A stretch of 64,000 bases of DNA, taken from contig JAZARR010000212.1 in the NCBI GenBank assembly GCA_037389465.1, forward strand, positions 2,436,001-2,500,000, given 5' to 3'. The translations under genes were made by a program, and so were the position numbers. Of this stretch, positions 25,020 through 38,092 are shown one piece after another. Below the pieces are notes generated by a model. The model was given only the letters and a program-made list of their open reading frames with translations. It was not told the DNA's origin and ran no database searches. Source of the DNA: Baylisascaris procyonis. Lineage: Eukaryota; Nematoda; Chromadorea; Rhabditida; Ascarididae. Numbering within the stretch: the stretch's first letter is position 1; the number at the start of each line of letters is the position of its first letter.

Positions 25020-26749
25020 CTGGAGAAAAAAAAATCACAGAAAACAAAATCAATGTAATGTTCGTCTTTTATCAAAGATGTATTATATTTTTCAGAGATG
25101 ATCGTAAAACGGAGGCAGTTGCTTGCTGTGTAAATCACGAGTCAGTGAAACAAGATCAATGAGAAGTTGTGTAATGCACTAACACAAAAGTTCATTTTTC
25201 ACAATTTTCCCGACTTCGATTCAGAGTGATGTAACAGCAATCAACTAATATAATTGCAGCTATACGTTTGTCGCAAAAATTCCACGTTTTGTACTTGAAA
25301 GGTTCTAATTTAAATGCATACAAATAAAGGCTACTGATGAAGCAATGAAAAACAGCATTCAAAAATGAAAAAATGAGAACAAATTTGGTGAAAGAATATA
25401 GTTGAAAAGTTTTAACACGTAAAATGCTGATTTAAACTGACATTTACCCATCAAGCGCTTAAATGAGAAAGAAAAGATGGAAAAATCTCATTTATTTCGT
25501 GTAATATTCTTTTCACATCAATGCAAATAATACCAAAAGCACCATCATACATATAAATTCAGAACTACCTCACAGAAAAGAATCACAACTAGCGAATTTA
25601 AATTCATTTCAAAATATTTAACGAGCGAAAAACCAACAAAATATTTAAGTAATATTTCAGAAGTCTTCAAGAAATTGCAATCACGTTACTTAATAACGAG
25701 TGGTAAGCACCTGGAGAAGGTTTAGAAAGAAAGTTGCACCGATAAAGCTTCGTAAATGAAATGCTCATTGGAAATTTTTCTAAGAGCACAACGTTCAGTT
25801 TCTTCGGCGCGTAACGTTTACCTTAGCATTTCTCTCGCCTTCAGCACGTAACTATGTCCCTCTCGACTCTGCTACCCTCTGATGAAACAAGAACAAAGCA
25901 TTCCTTTGCGCCGATTGCAGTTCTTTTGAAAATCACATCAGTGCAAAATGTGCTTTAGAGCTGGAGTTGCGGTTCTGTTCTTCCAGCAGCAAACAGACAA
26001 GCAGAAGAAGGAGAGAGTGCACTACAGAATGGAACCAACTAACGCATGCGACAAGGAAACTGCCGAAACCGTGTAGCGGTAACTAATAATCCGCCCTCCG
26101 CAAGTATTCCGCAACCAGACAATAAATAAGCATGGGGAAAGATTGAAAGCTGGATATATTTGGGAGGGAAATAATCCATAAACGCAAACCTTCGACACCT
26201 TTTCTATTAAATTTGTTAACTCATCAGGGTTCATCATTTGTAGTCCATTTAACTATGAGCATTCTTTGCAAACTCGTTATTCAAATTTTAATATAGCCCT
26301 TTAAAAATAATTTGCTATAAAATGTGCACTCATGAGCAGCAAACTGTGATCAAAATTAGTGGGGGCTCAATTTGGAAATGGGGGCTGAGCAAAGCAACAA
26401 TTTTGAGCCAAACAAAAGTGCTCAGCCACAGTTTTCAAGAGGAGGGTCCCCAAAAGGCAAGGAAAAGAAATTACGATAAGAGCACTGCAGCCCACAGCTT
26501 CATTTATTGGGTACGTAAACTTAGCTCAAAGTTGTTTTTGTGCACCTGTTATGCAATGTAATGAATGATTCAAACTGGTTTGATGCTGTTTTTACATGGA
26601 CATCTTCACTGTTCAGAGATTCGGTCATGCGAAGCTGCTCTTGAAACTGGAAAATTTGGGCGCCGTGGGCGCTTCCTAAAGTGAGTCAGGGCATTTTTAT
26701 ATGGACGAAGTTTTCAAGTAAGAACCAGAGATATTTACTCCGCTCCACA
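25020..26749. other. Intergenic region, no supported gene
   Basis: Nothing coding is supported. A short - strand frame near 26.2 kb (NPDELTNLIEKVSK before a possible GT donor) is too short to call. Confidence 0.4.
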
Positions 26750-27700
26750 TTCAATTCTAGTGGTGCTCGACAAGTTAGTGTCTTGGGTTCTGTTTTGTTC
26801 CTCATATACGTCAACAGTGTTTCTAGTGACATCTAGAAGGCTGTTTGCTGATGACCTCAAAATATGCTGTCGATCGTATGATTCAGCTTGCGACTTCCAT
26901 TTCCTACAGAATGACCGTGATGCATTTGCCACTTTGTCAAAACTATGGCAGTTGAAATTTTCCCATGAAAAATGTCATGTGACGCATATCAACTTCCAAT
27001 ATGAATGTTTTTTCAAGCGAGGAAATGGGATTCTTTAACAGCATTATCTATTATAATTGTCACTGAACTCAGCTAAAGGTTGCAATGTTCCACTTTTACT
27101 GGAAAGACATCAAAAATTGCAAACAGTGTTCCTTTTCGGATTGCGGGACACTTGCATCGAGCATTCTCGAAAGGCCTTTATCACCTGCTGCCAACCGATT
27201 TTGGAGCGCTGCATTCCTGTAAGATCTCTTTATTTGGTTTTTGAAATCAGACTGTAAGAAAGTGCCTGGGAACGGTTCACTCATATTGCTTCCAAATTTG
27301 CTATGGTCCGTAAGAGCCAGAGTGCAAAATTAGTTAGAAATCTGCAACCTGAAATCAGTGGAATGTTCAATGTTCAAATTTGATTAAATCCTTTTCTACA
27401 AAATTATAAGCGGCTCTTCCGATATTCCAGTCTGCTTCCTCTCGCGACCGACGTGGGCTTCAGCTTCAGCTGGCCAAAATTTTTGTCACACATTCAATGT
27501 TCTGCACAATTTTCTATTTCGCTTTGTACGAACTTGGCATCTCCTTTTCACCGATATTCTCAATGCAACATCCCTTCATCCTTCAAAGAAACCGAGCCCT
27601 TTCGATCGTCACACTATTGCTACTCTCAGGTACTGAATCTCTATTTGCTCGGACTGCTGCTTTGTAAGCCTTTCACTCTCTCAGGGAATGCCGGGGGGAA
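26750..27700 (+). mobile_element. Decayed non-LTR retrotransposon (LINE) reverse transcriptase, 3' half
   Basis: Several frames together recover the C-terminal half of a LINE reverse transcriptase. In one frame SVLGSVLFLIYVNSVSSD matches the motif usually read QGSVLGPLLFLIYVND; a stop and frame change follow, then RRLFADDLKICCRSYD with the catalytic FADD box, then LSKLWQLKFSHEKCHV. Further on come AFITCCQPILERCIPV and SLYLVFEI (the thumb segment usually read VRPILEYCSPVWSPYL). Multiple stops and frameshifts show a dead copy. The 3' end reaches the edge of the inverted duplication. CR1- or Jockey-like clades fit best, but clade assignment would need an alignment. Confidence 0.8.
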
Positions 27701-28532
27701 TCTTCAGCTTCACAGATCTGAAATCAACGAGTAGTTCTCGATTCAAAACGTAGAATCACTTTTTGAAAATTTTTATAATGAAAGTCGGATAGAGGGAGCT
27801 TGTCTTGGAACGCACCGGATTTCATTATTCTACATCCACGTCGGGGAATGGCCTTATGACAACCTTGAAGTGGCTCTCAGTCTTTGACGCGTTCTGAGTT
27901 CCGCATTACAGAAGTTATAATACTCAATACAAAACTTTTGCAAAAGAAAAAAGCCGAATTATGCAAATACATTCAATTAATTGCATAGTATTGAAATTTT
28001 TGAACGAAGCATGGGAATACTGAAAATAAATTCTCAAAAACAAAAACACAATAACATTTGCAGTGGACTGCAGAGAGACTGGAACGCATTGAAACGACTG
28101 AGAAATTTGTTTTCAAATACGTCATCTACTGGTATATTATTGAGCAATTTTGCAAGTTAGCTACACTACAGCTACTAATATGGTAATTCTTGACATTAAC
28201 AGCCACAGAAACTATTTGCACTTTTACGTGATAATAAAGGCTTTGATGACAAGAATCCGTTTTTCGGCGATCGGGTTCCCTATTTTCTACCATATATTTC
28301 CTTCAGTAGACAATTAAGCCATAAAAAGTAAAATCCACGGATAACTGATGTGTGAATTCGAAGGGATATTGTTTCAACAATGTCATTGTTCTCGCCGCGT
28401 TCTTTGACCGCAGATGAAAAGTTGAACAGCACAATTCCATAATCGGATAAAAACAGAAAGTTGAGCAGGTAAAGCTGCCCGCTTTTGAAGCACGAACATA
28501 AGAGTAGCTTTTTCAACTCCTTTCGCTCCCCT

Positions 28533-28542
28533 CCCCCCCCCC
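28533..28542 (+). repeat. Poly-C tract inside the inverted duplication
   Basis: A run of 10 C preceded by CCCCT. The equivalent run in the other arm (58871-58879, read as G) differs in length and context, marking a mutable site. Confidence 0.85.
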
Positions 28543-28793
28543 AATCAGACCTCTTCAAAGCCAGCCATTGCTCATTACGGATATCACATTATAAATCACG
28601 ATTAGTTGTAACGGTCACAGTTTGATATAGTATGGTGAGCAATAACTAGGTATGTGCACCACCGCAAAGCCAAGAAAGGCGATCAGCCAAATGTGTGATT
28701 GATTCGTGGATCAGCTTTGCACTTCAAATAGAACTGAATGCAATAGAACGATATATAAACAATTGCGCCAATTTACTGGCAAAAGTGCTCCAC

Positions 28794-29087
28794 TTAGCGC
28801 TTGTTGAAAGACATTTTGAACGAACAGTGCTGAGTGTGGCCACATGGATTGGGCAACTTTTTGCATTGCAAGTTCAACCTTTGCTGTAGCAAGGGTTGTC
28901 GAATGACCGCTGACTTTTCAATGATTTCGTCTCCAGCTGAAAGCCATATTCGATTTTGTTGATTATGAATAAAATGACGATACGCCAAGACGATATGGTA
29001 TCCCACTTGTGGCTCTTCAGAGGGAATTGCCGCGACAACTGGCAAAGCGCTTCCGAGACGCGAGACCAATAAACTCGATCGAAGCAT
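28794..29087 (-). CDS. Conserved 97-codon ORF in the duplication, unrecognised
   Basis: The frame begins with ATG 1 nt after a TATTTCAG acceptor and encodes MLRSSLLVSRLGSALPVV, which resembles a mitochondrial or signal leader, then a mixed sequence ending in NKR. The same protein is found, without change, at 58318-58611 in the other arm. Identity may reflect gene conversion of the whole segment rather than selection, because another frame over the same DNA is equally unchanged. No family recognised. Confidence 0.25.
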   Translation of the reverse strand: MLRSSLLVSRLGSALPVVAAIPSEEPQVGYHIVLAYRHFIHNQQNRIWLSAGDEIIEKSAVIRQPLLQQRLNLQCKKLPNPCGHTQHCSFKMSFNKR

Positions 29088-29589
29088 TCTGAAATATCGT
29101 TCTTTGATTTTTGTGAGCTTTTGATTCGCTCTGTTGCAGCGATATTACAGAAAGAGAAGGAAAGTTTAGTAGATGCTGACGGAAGTTATATTGATTTTTA
29201 GATGCGAACGGCTTCATATAGACTTTCTTTAGTACTCTTTCGTGACCCAAGAAATTTGGTGAAGTATTGCTCTTCAATGACTCACTTTGAATAAGTGTAA
29301 TGATACATGGGTTTTCTCCGCTTCTCTGCTCGCATGCAACCAAACCCATTCGCTTTTGCGTCCAATTATGGATGATAAATCGATCCTCAGGTTTGCTTAA
29401 TCGTGGCCCGGTATCTCGACAAGTAGGTGGGGAATGATATGGCAACAGCTCGACGGTGGGTCCGCCGAAGTATTTCGTGCAACCACATTCAAGCAGGAAG
29501 TCCGTTGCAGCGTGAAGTTTTTCGTAAAAGTGCAGTTGAATCTTACCCACATTTGCCGTCCTTGTTCGTCGAATTTTAAGTTGCGTCAT
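29017..29589 (-). pseudogene. 190-codon ORF spanning the arm boundary, possible gene fragment
   Basis: The longest unassigned frame in the region. Its N-terminal part has a cysteine-containing, protein-like stretch (LLECGCTKYFGG, LLPYHSPPTC, EDRFIIHNWTQKRMG). Just upstream on the same strand, about 29680-29590, a second coherent frame reads HDAGIRLGAIHIGQPTK, then a TGA, then LKFDEQGRQMW before a donor-like GTAAGA. The cysteine spacing faintly recalls DEG/ENaC channel ectodomains, but this is not a firm assignment. In the other arm the homologous stretch (about 57980-58080) is frame-broken. I infer a decayed gene copy; it could also be chance. Confidence 0.25.
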
Positions 29590-31783
29590 GCGAGCACCTT
29601 GGTTGGCTGACCTATGTGAATGGCACCAAGCCTTATCCCTGCATCATGCATGAGAATGTGACCTAGAGAATGCGATTGAGATGTTTACCTTATGCATAAT
29701 AATCATCAAATCACACAGCCCTAAAAATGAACAAATCTTTTAAGTGAAGTAAACTTCTACCCTTTAGGATCAACAGCAGTCTTCATTAAGAGCAAAAGCT
29801 ACATAAAAATAAAAAATGCACGCTTCTGTTCACATCAACTTTATTATTCGTGGTTTGGATATAGCATTATAATTTCCTCAAAACCTATGATACGCGTTCC
29901 ATTTGTATGTGCTTATAAACTTCAGGTACAGTAAATATGGAACATCAAGTATGACAAGTCTTTGGAGAATTCATCTGGATAGTTGCTAGCAAATAGCGAG
30001 TGAAAGATGCTGAAGAAAATGTATTTAATTCGAGTAGAATAATATGACTTCTTACGTTTAGTTTTTATCGTTAGCGATTTCAGTGGTGTTCATATTTTTT
30101 GTGCAAATAATGAATTGAACAACTTCTACCCTTTTTCTTGTATTGTTTTTATAAACATTCATATACTGTAAGATCACCGTCCCGGACATAAGGTTCGATG
30201 CTAAAATCTATTCCGTTATTGTAGAAAAGTGTAATGCTTCATCTTGAAGGGAATAATCGAGCAATATCTGGGAGGAAGTAGTGCTCTAAACTGCCACATA
30301 CATTTTGGAGGAGGGCAACTAGTCTTTTGAATAATAAATTGTGATAAAATTTGTTCATAGGGCAGGTTTCGACGTGCATTTCATATAATGAGTTTCGATG
30401 TGCTTGCTCTGTGGAATGTTTCGAGGCAACAGTAGACTGGCTGCCAAAAAAAAAAAAAGAGATACTATGGAATGCTCGTTAGCGGCGCCATTTTTCGCTT
30501 AACTTTTGGAATTTCTTAGAGATCATAAATTGCCTTGTTTTAGAAAAGATTGGAGTAAATTTGAGCAAGCCTCAATTGATAAGCTTGAAATACTGCTTCA
30601 GATTGTTACCACCACCTTTAAACCAATCTCGAAAGGAACCTTTCTTTCGTATGAGTAGTTGGAAATTGTTGCTTGTATTAATCCAACTTTCCCAAACAAC
30701 TATGCTGACGACATGCTCACTTAAGGTATTAGGATAAATTAAGGTAAATTAGGATAAAATACCTGCAGTTGACTGGTGCTATTACAAGCGGTATGCGGCT
30801 GGCCAGCAAAGCTGTCGATATATACTCCTGTCTTGCATCCATCTGTCTAATGTGTTTGATTGCTGTGCACTGGACCGGACCATAGATTCACCTTTTCCGA
30901 TGGTCACTTTTGATAACATTTAGGGAGCGACTCCTTTGTTCACCTTGGAAGCAAATATAGTTGATTAAATATTGCTGACTGCTTATAAAAAAGTCGAAGC
31001 TCACAACCCAGTAGTTAAATAACACCAAACTTGTACTGCTGCATTCCTAGAACGAGCCAGGATATGCGATTCCTTCTGAGTTTCATAGAAACAAGCATGC
31101 ACCTGCATGGAGAACAGCCTAACATCCACAAAAGGCTCCGAGATGGGAAGGTTTACTGCTTCAGTTTCATTTTTGTAGCTGAGGAGCAAGAAGGGTTATA
31201 AAATAGTTGTTTAAGCCAGCTAAAAACAGCTAATAACTTTTTTGGAACACTGAGTACCACTTAATGAAATTTTCGACTTTCTTCAGGGCTGTGACTTTTA
31301 TGGTGAGCTTCAAGACCGGTGAGCTCTGAATTCTATTTTGTTATGAATAGGGTTGAAAAGCTTCCAAGGAGGGGAAGGGGCTTCACGTTGCTCACACAAC
31401 AACTTAATATTGAATCATAGACGCTGGAACTGGACAGCTTAACGTCGATGTCTTATAAAGACATTCGTCCAAGTGCACTCAAACAAAGCACCAGGGGTTT
31501 CATCGAACTGCGAACAAAATGCTGAAGTTAGCAAGAAATCAGGTGGTAGCGGAATTGTGCTCTCTTTTCAACTGCATCATTTCAACCAGAAAGCCCCCTC
31601 CCCCCCCCCCCAAAAAAAAAAAAAAAATGAAAACGCACATGTGACCGCCATATTGTAGAGACAACGGCGAAGAAAAAAATGCTCCAAATTTTAAGCCTAT
31701 ATCAAAACTGCCCTGTGTCGGGACTGCTTGGGTCTGACTCCTTGAGCTTATTTAAGCACAATTTTACAAGGCACTGAAGATGA
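29590..31783. other. Intergenic region, no supported gene
   Basis: Apart from the possible upstream exon of the fragment at 29017-29589, nothing is convincing. A C12-A16 composite run lies at 31600-31627. Confidence 0.35.
31600..31627 (+). repeat. Composite C12-A16 homopolymer run
   Basis: Twelve C followed directly by 16 A. Confidence 0.9.
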
Positions 31784-32087
31784 GAATCTTATGTTTTTAT
31801 CATACATTTTGCGAAAAACCCTCAAGTACAGAGTAATTTAACGGACATCATAACGAAATCAATCTCATCAAGAAAACGCTGCATGGCATACGACGTACAA
31901 TGTGATATCAAGAAGGCTTACAATAGTGTCAAATCACACACATTCTTTCAGCTAATAGAAAATACGCTTCGAATAAACACAAACACCTTCAGTTTGTTAA
32001 GAAGTTATGTGATGAGGTACAAAATGAAAACCTGTACAAATCGTACAATACCACTGGAAAACTCATTGCTATCCGAACTTCATGAGG
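31784..32087 (+). CDS. Telomerase-reverse-transcriptase-like fragment around motif A
   Basis: An open frame (stop TGA at 31781-31783) reads through AYDVQCDIKKAYNSVKSHTF, then FFQLIENTL, a short polar run, and FSLLRSYVMRYK. The placing of DIKKAYNSV (motif A, with the catalytic Asp), the helix FFQLIE, and the R-Y about 35 residues on fits telomerase better than LINE or LTR reverse transcriptases, where motif A is followed by other patterns. Preceding residues (KSISSRKRCMAYD) are also compatible. Beyond about 32087 (possible donor GTGCCG) the frame becomes a C/T-rich, non-protein-like sequence up to 32320. No motif B, C or T was found nearby, so this is either one exon of a widely spread gene, a pseudogene fragment, or a different reverse transcriptase. 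Confidence 0.4.
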
Positions 32088-33315
32088 TGCCGTCCCTGCT
32101 CCCCCTCACCTCTACCGTCCCCACCTCTCACTTCTGTTTGCTTTTTATCCTTCCGACCTCGAGAAAGCGTCGTTTGCTGATGAAGCAATTTATTAAGTGT
32201 GTGACGTGCGACTTATCTCCATTGCCGAAAGTAAGAAACAGTAAGGAGCAAGACGAGATCACTATTGGAGAAGCAGCAATTAGCAGTGATTTAGCAAACC
32301 AATGCGCCAGTTTATCATAACTTAAAGTCCCTAAAGCTATATTATGTTATACTTTACCGCCCTGAAGGCTTTACCATATCGTACTATATACTTTAGGGCG
32401 CCAAAGTTTCATAAACTGTGCAATAAGAGACTTCAACAACTTTGAAATTTTCGTGCCTTGTACTATAGCGCACATTATCGTCAAAAAATTTCTTTGCTCC
32501 TAAAGTCCTACTATATTAAAAAATCTATAAAATGTACTTTCTTTTACATGACAGAGTATAGACCAAGCTTAAGATGCAAGTTATTAGCACTGCTGCGAAG
32601 AAAATTGTAGGAGGCAGAGTTCTAACCATTGAGATCGGAACAATCGTTGGAAGGAGGGTGGCTTTCGATGCTTTCTGAGAGCATATTCCGAGGTTCGAAG
32701 TATTCTCATTCTCTGCACTCGAGGAAATGCTTGAAAGGAAGTAAAGAGGATGACGCCTGATCGGTGAAATCGTTGTGGTGTTTGTTGGCTAATGCTGATG
32801 TTGTCGCACTAAAGAAACGTTCGATTTCCATGGATCCCAACGGAGCTAGTATGAACCCCATAGCGCGCTTTTCCTCTTTTCTTTTTTTTTTTTTTGATCG
32901 GTGGTAGATGAGTTGTCTCGGTTTTGACCTTTTACTCATGTTGCAAAAACGTTTTGCCAAATGCGCCACTAGCTCCTGCGAAAAGGAGCTCAATTCAAAG
33001 CCTGGCGAAATTAAAGTGAGTTAACTTCCGGATTTATTGTGGTGAATAACATCGCATCGCGCCACTGAATTTGAGCTGAGGAAACATTTGCACATATATG
33101 TCCATATATGTAATAAGTAGGTAGATATTTATGTTCAAGCTGTTCCAGTAGGTGAGTAATTGATTGAAAGAGTATAGGTCAATGAATCATAAAGCAGCAG
33201 ATAGAACGCAGGGTTGAAATGTTCGATTTCGACTTAATGGGGGGATGTTGAAGAAGGCCGCATCTTTTGTGGCATAAAAAATGTTCACTGTGTCGCTATT
33301 AAAAGGCGGAGTGGA

Positions 33316-33332
33316 GGGGGGGGGGGGGGGGG
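33316..33332 (+). repeat. Poly-G tract (17 G)
   Basis: Uninterrupted 17-G run in a GGA/GGC-rich context. Confidence 0.9.
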
Positions 33333-36300
33333 AGGGTTACCGCTATCGTTTTATGGATATTGTTTATTGAGTAATTTCGCCATATGACGTATTTAGCATG
33401 TCATTTGCGAATCGGCTGATCGGCGTAAACACTTGAAAAAAGCGATTTATCGAGACAAAGTTTTCCATCTATTGCCGTCATATTCCAGTTTTGAAATGTT
33501 TTATTGCCGTTTTGTGCTTAATATTTCCATTAATTCTGTTGTTCATGGTGACTGCTATGCATGTGCCTTACATAGTTTTATTAGCAACTATGAAGCTTAT
33601 GTTGCTATGTCGCCTGCGTATTCTCTTATAGGTTTCTTTCCCTTCATTTATGTGTCTCACATCGAATATCGAATCATACGATTTAACGTCCACGTTATTG
33701 AATATTCAAACGATTGCAATTACTATGTTCAAATTAAACGTAGTCTTTATGTTTTTATGTTTTCTTATTGTACCTTCTTGTTTTTGTTTTTTTTTTGCTT
33801 TGTAGTTATTTAAAATTTACGTGCATATCAATCAAGGCTCGCGTTAGTGGGACTTGATTGCTTCACGAAACATTATATTATAGCTATCACGTTGTGCACA
33901 TTGTATATTTTGTTCATTTCTATAGTCTGTTTGTGTGACGTGCTGTTGATGTGCTCGGAGATTTGGAATTGTATCAGCATCAAGCCGATCGGTGCTTTCA
34001 TGCGGCTGAACGCCGTAAATGTTTTATTGTGGCACCTGCTGCTTCTTTCTCAGTATGATTTCCGTCTGTTATGTTAATAATGGTCATGATTGCTTATGCG
34101 CTTGTTTCATGGGCTGTGCTGCTAACGAGTACACCACATTTCCCCTCTCTCATCCTGGTTGTTGTTTTATGCCGCCCTCTAGGTCGTGGTTCACATTCGG
34201 TTTGGTGTTTGTTGACTCTATTGGCACATTTTTTAGGCACGGCGTGAAGCCATATTTTTATTTACTCATGGCTGCGGTATGCGGCGATATTTTAATTTCA
34301 TGTCTACTGCAGTGGTTTTCTAGTATTGCGATAGTCTGAATGCGAAATGTGATTTGGAGCAGCGGGAAGATATGTACAACTTCTTCTAAAGTTGCGCAAT
34401 TGGACACCAAACAAGGAATGGGACCTGCGTTATTGAACTAAATAAGTATTCTAGCGGGAACCTTTTGGCAAGGAGATCAGGCTGCAAAAAAAGGATCTTT
34501 GACTGATAAGCCGGTTCTACACGATACGGCTGTGAGTGCCATCACTTTCTCACTTATTTTTTGGTGTAGCGCCTTTAAAAAACCTGTCTCTAATCGTGAA
34601 TACAACTAGTTTTGCTCATTGCACTTCTCTCGTTCAGCTGATGATGAATGGTGCCGTATTTTAATCACCGGAGGATATTGACAGCTATTCGCTGAGCAAT
34701 TGGAGGAAAAATTTACGATGATTGCGGTGCCAATTTAGCTTTGCCGATTGGCCTTTGTCACTGTTCGTAATTTAACTGACGATTAGCAGTTTGATGACCA
34801 ATGAAAATTTCTGATACAATTGGGGACGAAATTGCAGCCTTTTCGTTGTCTCGCAAGTGCTGCACCATTTAGCTACCTCCTGTGCTTTCACTTACCATTA
34901 TTTTTCGCATAGATTACGGCAATTCTAGTGGCCACCTGACAAGCGTACAATGCCAACAATTTAAAGTAAAATTATATTGTTAGGAATTTAAAAATTAGAA
35001 TTAATTAATTATTTTGGTACGGGGACTTTTGATCAGGTTGCGGCTGACCTCGGAAATATCTACTGTGAAAGAACATCGGTCTAAAATAAAATTGATCGAG
35101 TCATAAACCACATCACATCACCATATAAAAATCTTTTCAACTAAGCAGTTTCAGCTTTGCGCTTATTGGTCGTTGTTGCAAGGATTTGACTGAGCAGAAC
35201 GCCTAATATCCACTGTACAAACGAAGGGCATTCTGAAAATGAACAGTTACAAAATATCTTTTCGTTCTTACAATGAAATCAATTTTGTACTGAAATCCAC
35301 TCTTGCAACCTCAATAAAATTACCCATAGAAAAACAGCGAAGAAAACTTTCAACTTACCTTATTCCTTACTGCAACTTACGAACTCGCCGCGAGAAGGCA
35401 AGAGAAGGGGGACAACGCGTGGCCCGGCCAGGAGTGAGTAGTGGCCTTAGTCCGATCGGTGCGTTGAGTGTTACCAAGTTAAATCACTTGATTCCCATCC
35501 TCGAGGTGACTCCGCATAGCTATTCCTTGGGTGACGGAGTTGTGGCTAGGTTATGCGCATTTTCGCTCTTCACCTATTCATGACGGTTAGTGGCAATGCA
35601 GAAACGTTTTGCACTTGAAACATTGTTGAATCTCAACCCCATTTTAAGTTTCAGGTTAATTAATATACTTGATCTACAAGTCAGTGTTAAAAGGGAATAC
35701 CTACCTCACAGACGCCGTCTTACTGAACGTAACTTTTGCTGGGCAAGTTATTGCTGTCGTCGTGCGCGATATTCTTAACCGGCTCATCAATCGCTTCACA
35801 ATGAAGACACCGTTGGTGCTCCCGTACACAAAAATTATTATAATTATGACAAGATTTGTGTGTTTAAGGTAACACTGTATGTTGTTCGAACGAATTCATA
35901 ACGCGCTTCGAAAGTGAACTTCTTTCACGTTGCAAGTAATAAATTTTCTCAAAATGTTAGTTTTGAAATAAAGATTCGCGTTGCACATAAAAGTGCAAAA
36001 AATCATTGGGCAATGCGGACAATGGAATCATATAGTAGCGTCTGTTGTGAAGTCCATTTTCTTGAGAGGTGCAACGTTAGCACACAGCAGCCTCGAGAAT
36101 AGTTACAGATGATATTTTCTGGAGATCATCGAAGGTGTATAAGAAGACGGCTGTTGATTTTCAAAGTGTTATTGCTTCATAGCTTTCAGAGTATGCAGTG
36201 CAATTCATGAGCGGTGCATGATCGAAAAATCATCTTTTATCTCTCTGCATTCTTGAAATTATCACTGTGCAATTTATACTCTCCTACATTCCACAGAAGT

Positions 36301-38092
36301 GTGCGAAGAGAATGAGGAAAAGTGTGCGAAATTTATACCATTTTTAATTTTATAAATAAAGTTTGGCTAACTCTCATAATAGAATATTTGACGTTTGGTC
36401 GATAGTCGACAAAGGCATTAATTTGCGCCATTAGTAATCATAGGGTTATTGCGAAGTCAACACCGGATGAAAACGTTGTTGCGTGTGTGAAAGTCTGGTG
36501 CGACATCCGAATTGCGTCAGCGCATCGTGGCATTTGCTGCGTTTGCTTCCATCGATAGCTGCACAGACGTGGCTAAATGTTGTATTTTGTCAGTGTCGCA
36601 AGGAACGCGTTCCTGTTGAATGGCTTATCCTTATTTTTGCTTCACTTCGTCTTAATTAGATTCATCATCTTCATGTATAAAGCATTTGGTTTTAATCTCA
36701 TGTTTCTAATAATTGCTTATTCCGATTTCCTGTTCCTCAACGTAGATTAAAACTGAGCAAATAAAAGCAAGAATTATTTCAGTATGCGTACGCATTTATA
36801 TAGTGTACAAGTAGACATACTCAAATTCATTTCATGTTGTCTTGAAAGAGGCATTTGAACACTTTGTATTTCAAACTGCCTTTGAGTGCCTGATGTACAC
36901 TGGTTTCTAATTGGACAAAGTTACGATATGATAATTTCTTTTTTTTTAATTGAAAAGTTGATTTTTGCTCTGGTAAGAAATTGCTGTTGAGCAAGGATGA
37001 TATAAACGGAAAAGGTAATATGTGTCTATGATTTTTCCTTATGGCTTTTAAAATATCAGTAAATTGCAAGGAACAGCTGCTGTAATAGTTATTTGGCGCT
37101 GGTTGCTGAAATGTGGAATAAATCCTTAGAAATAAATCAATTCTGAGCGCTCTTTTATGCTGAAGTTATGTGTCGCTAAGCTGCTTTTAAGGAACACTCA
37201 TATATTTGAGGAAGAAAAAGCGAAGAATTTCCCTTAGAAAGAGTTCTTGATTTGGATGAGTTTCGATGTATTAATTTCAGACTCTCTAATGCACCGTTCT
37301 TTCGAATGCTCATCAAGTTCACTTGAATCGTAGGCAGATCAGAAACGCAACGAATAGCTCAAAATTAATTCGTCCCTCAATTCGATTAGAAGAACACAGC
37401 AATGCGCTACAACATTCCTCTCTCTCTTGTTTACATTCATTCTTCTTGTTGCTTTCAACTAATATTAAGGCATCTTTCTCTGTGGAGATCTTTCTTTTCT
37501 GTTTTTTTGGAACTACGAATCATCAATCCAAGCTTGATGAAAGTCATTGCAAAGAAGCCCCCTCAGTCATATATTTTTTGCATCGTCACTACGCATTTTC
37601 TTTGACCTAAGAGAAACGACGCAGTGAATAATAAATCGAGGAAAGAAAGACGCATTTTAAGTGGAAATTCGCTGATTTCATTTTATAACTGAGTGAAAAC
37701 GGAGGAAAGTGAACAAAGAGGAAATGATCAACAATTTTGCTTTTATCTTGATTTTGCAATTTTGCGCTCGTATCATAGTTAACAACTGCTAAGCAATAAT
37801 TTCTCTGTTAGCTTTTTTCGCTTCATCTGATTCCATTATCATTTTCAGCAGACGATTTTTTTTCATCGATGTGTATCTCTAACACCTGCCAATCGCTGTG
37901 TCCATATGTTCATCATTTTTAAAAGTCGCTCATGCGAATAAAAAGTTCTTTCGCGATATTTAATTAATAGTTTCGCCGCAACATTTTCTAACTTCCAGCT
38001 TCACGAAAAACAACTTGAAAACAGCATACTGAGTCGTTGCATTTCATACTATGAACTAGAGAAGCGCTGTGTTGAGCGAGGAGAAAGGGGGA

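Larger units (their letters stand above)
27690..29420. repeat. Inverted duplication, left arm
   Basis: This segment reappears in reverse complement at about 58000-59705. The core (about 27850-29285 here) is nearly identical: two open frames of 86 and 97 codons are identical between arms, and a third differs by a Val/Ile-to-Ala type change and a variable poly-C/poly-G run (28533-28542). Both edges are clearly homologous but more diverged. The left edge begins at the 3' end of the LINE relic (shared protein-level trace SFTDLKST). The segment contains no recognisable transposon protein or terminal repeats. Confidence 0.93.

Noticed and set aside
33433..34339. Long hydrophobic ORFs that look like membrane proteins
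   Set aside because: Composition follows the T-rich DNA; no signal, splice pattern or family feature supports coding.
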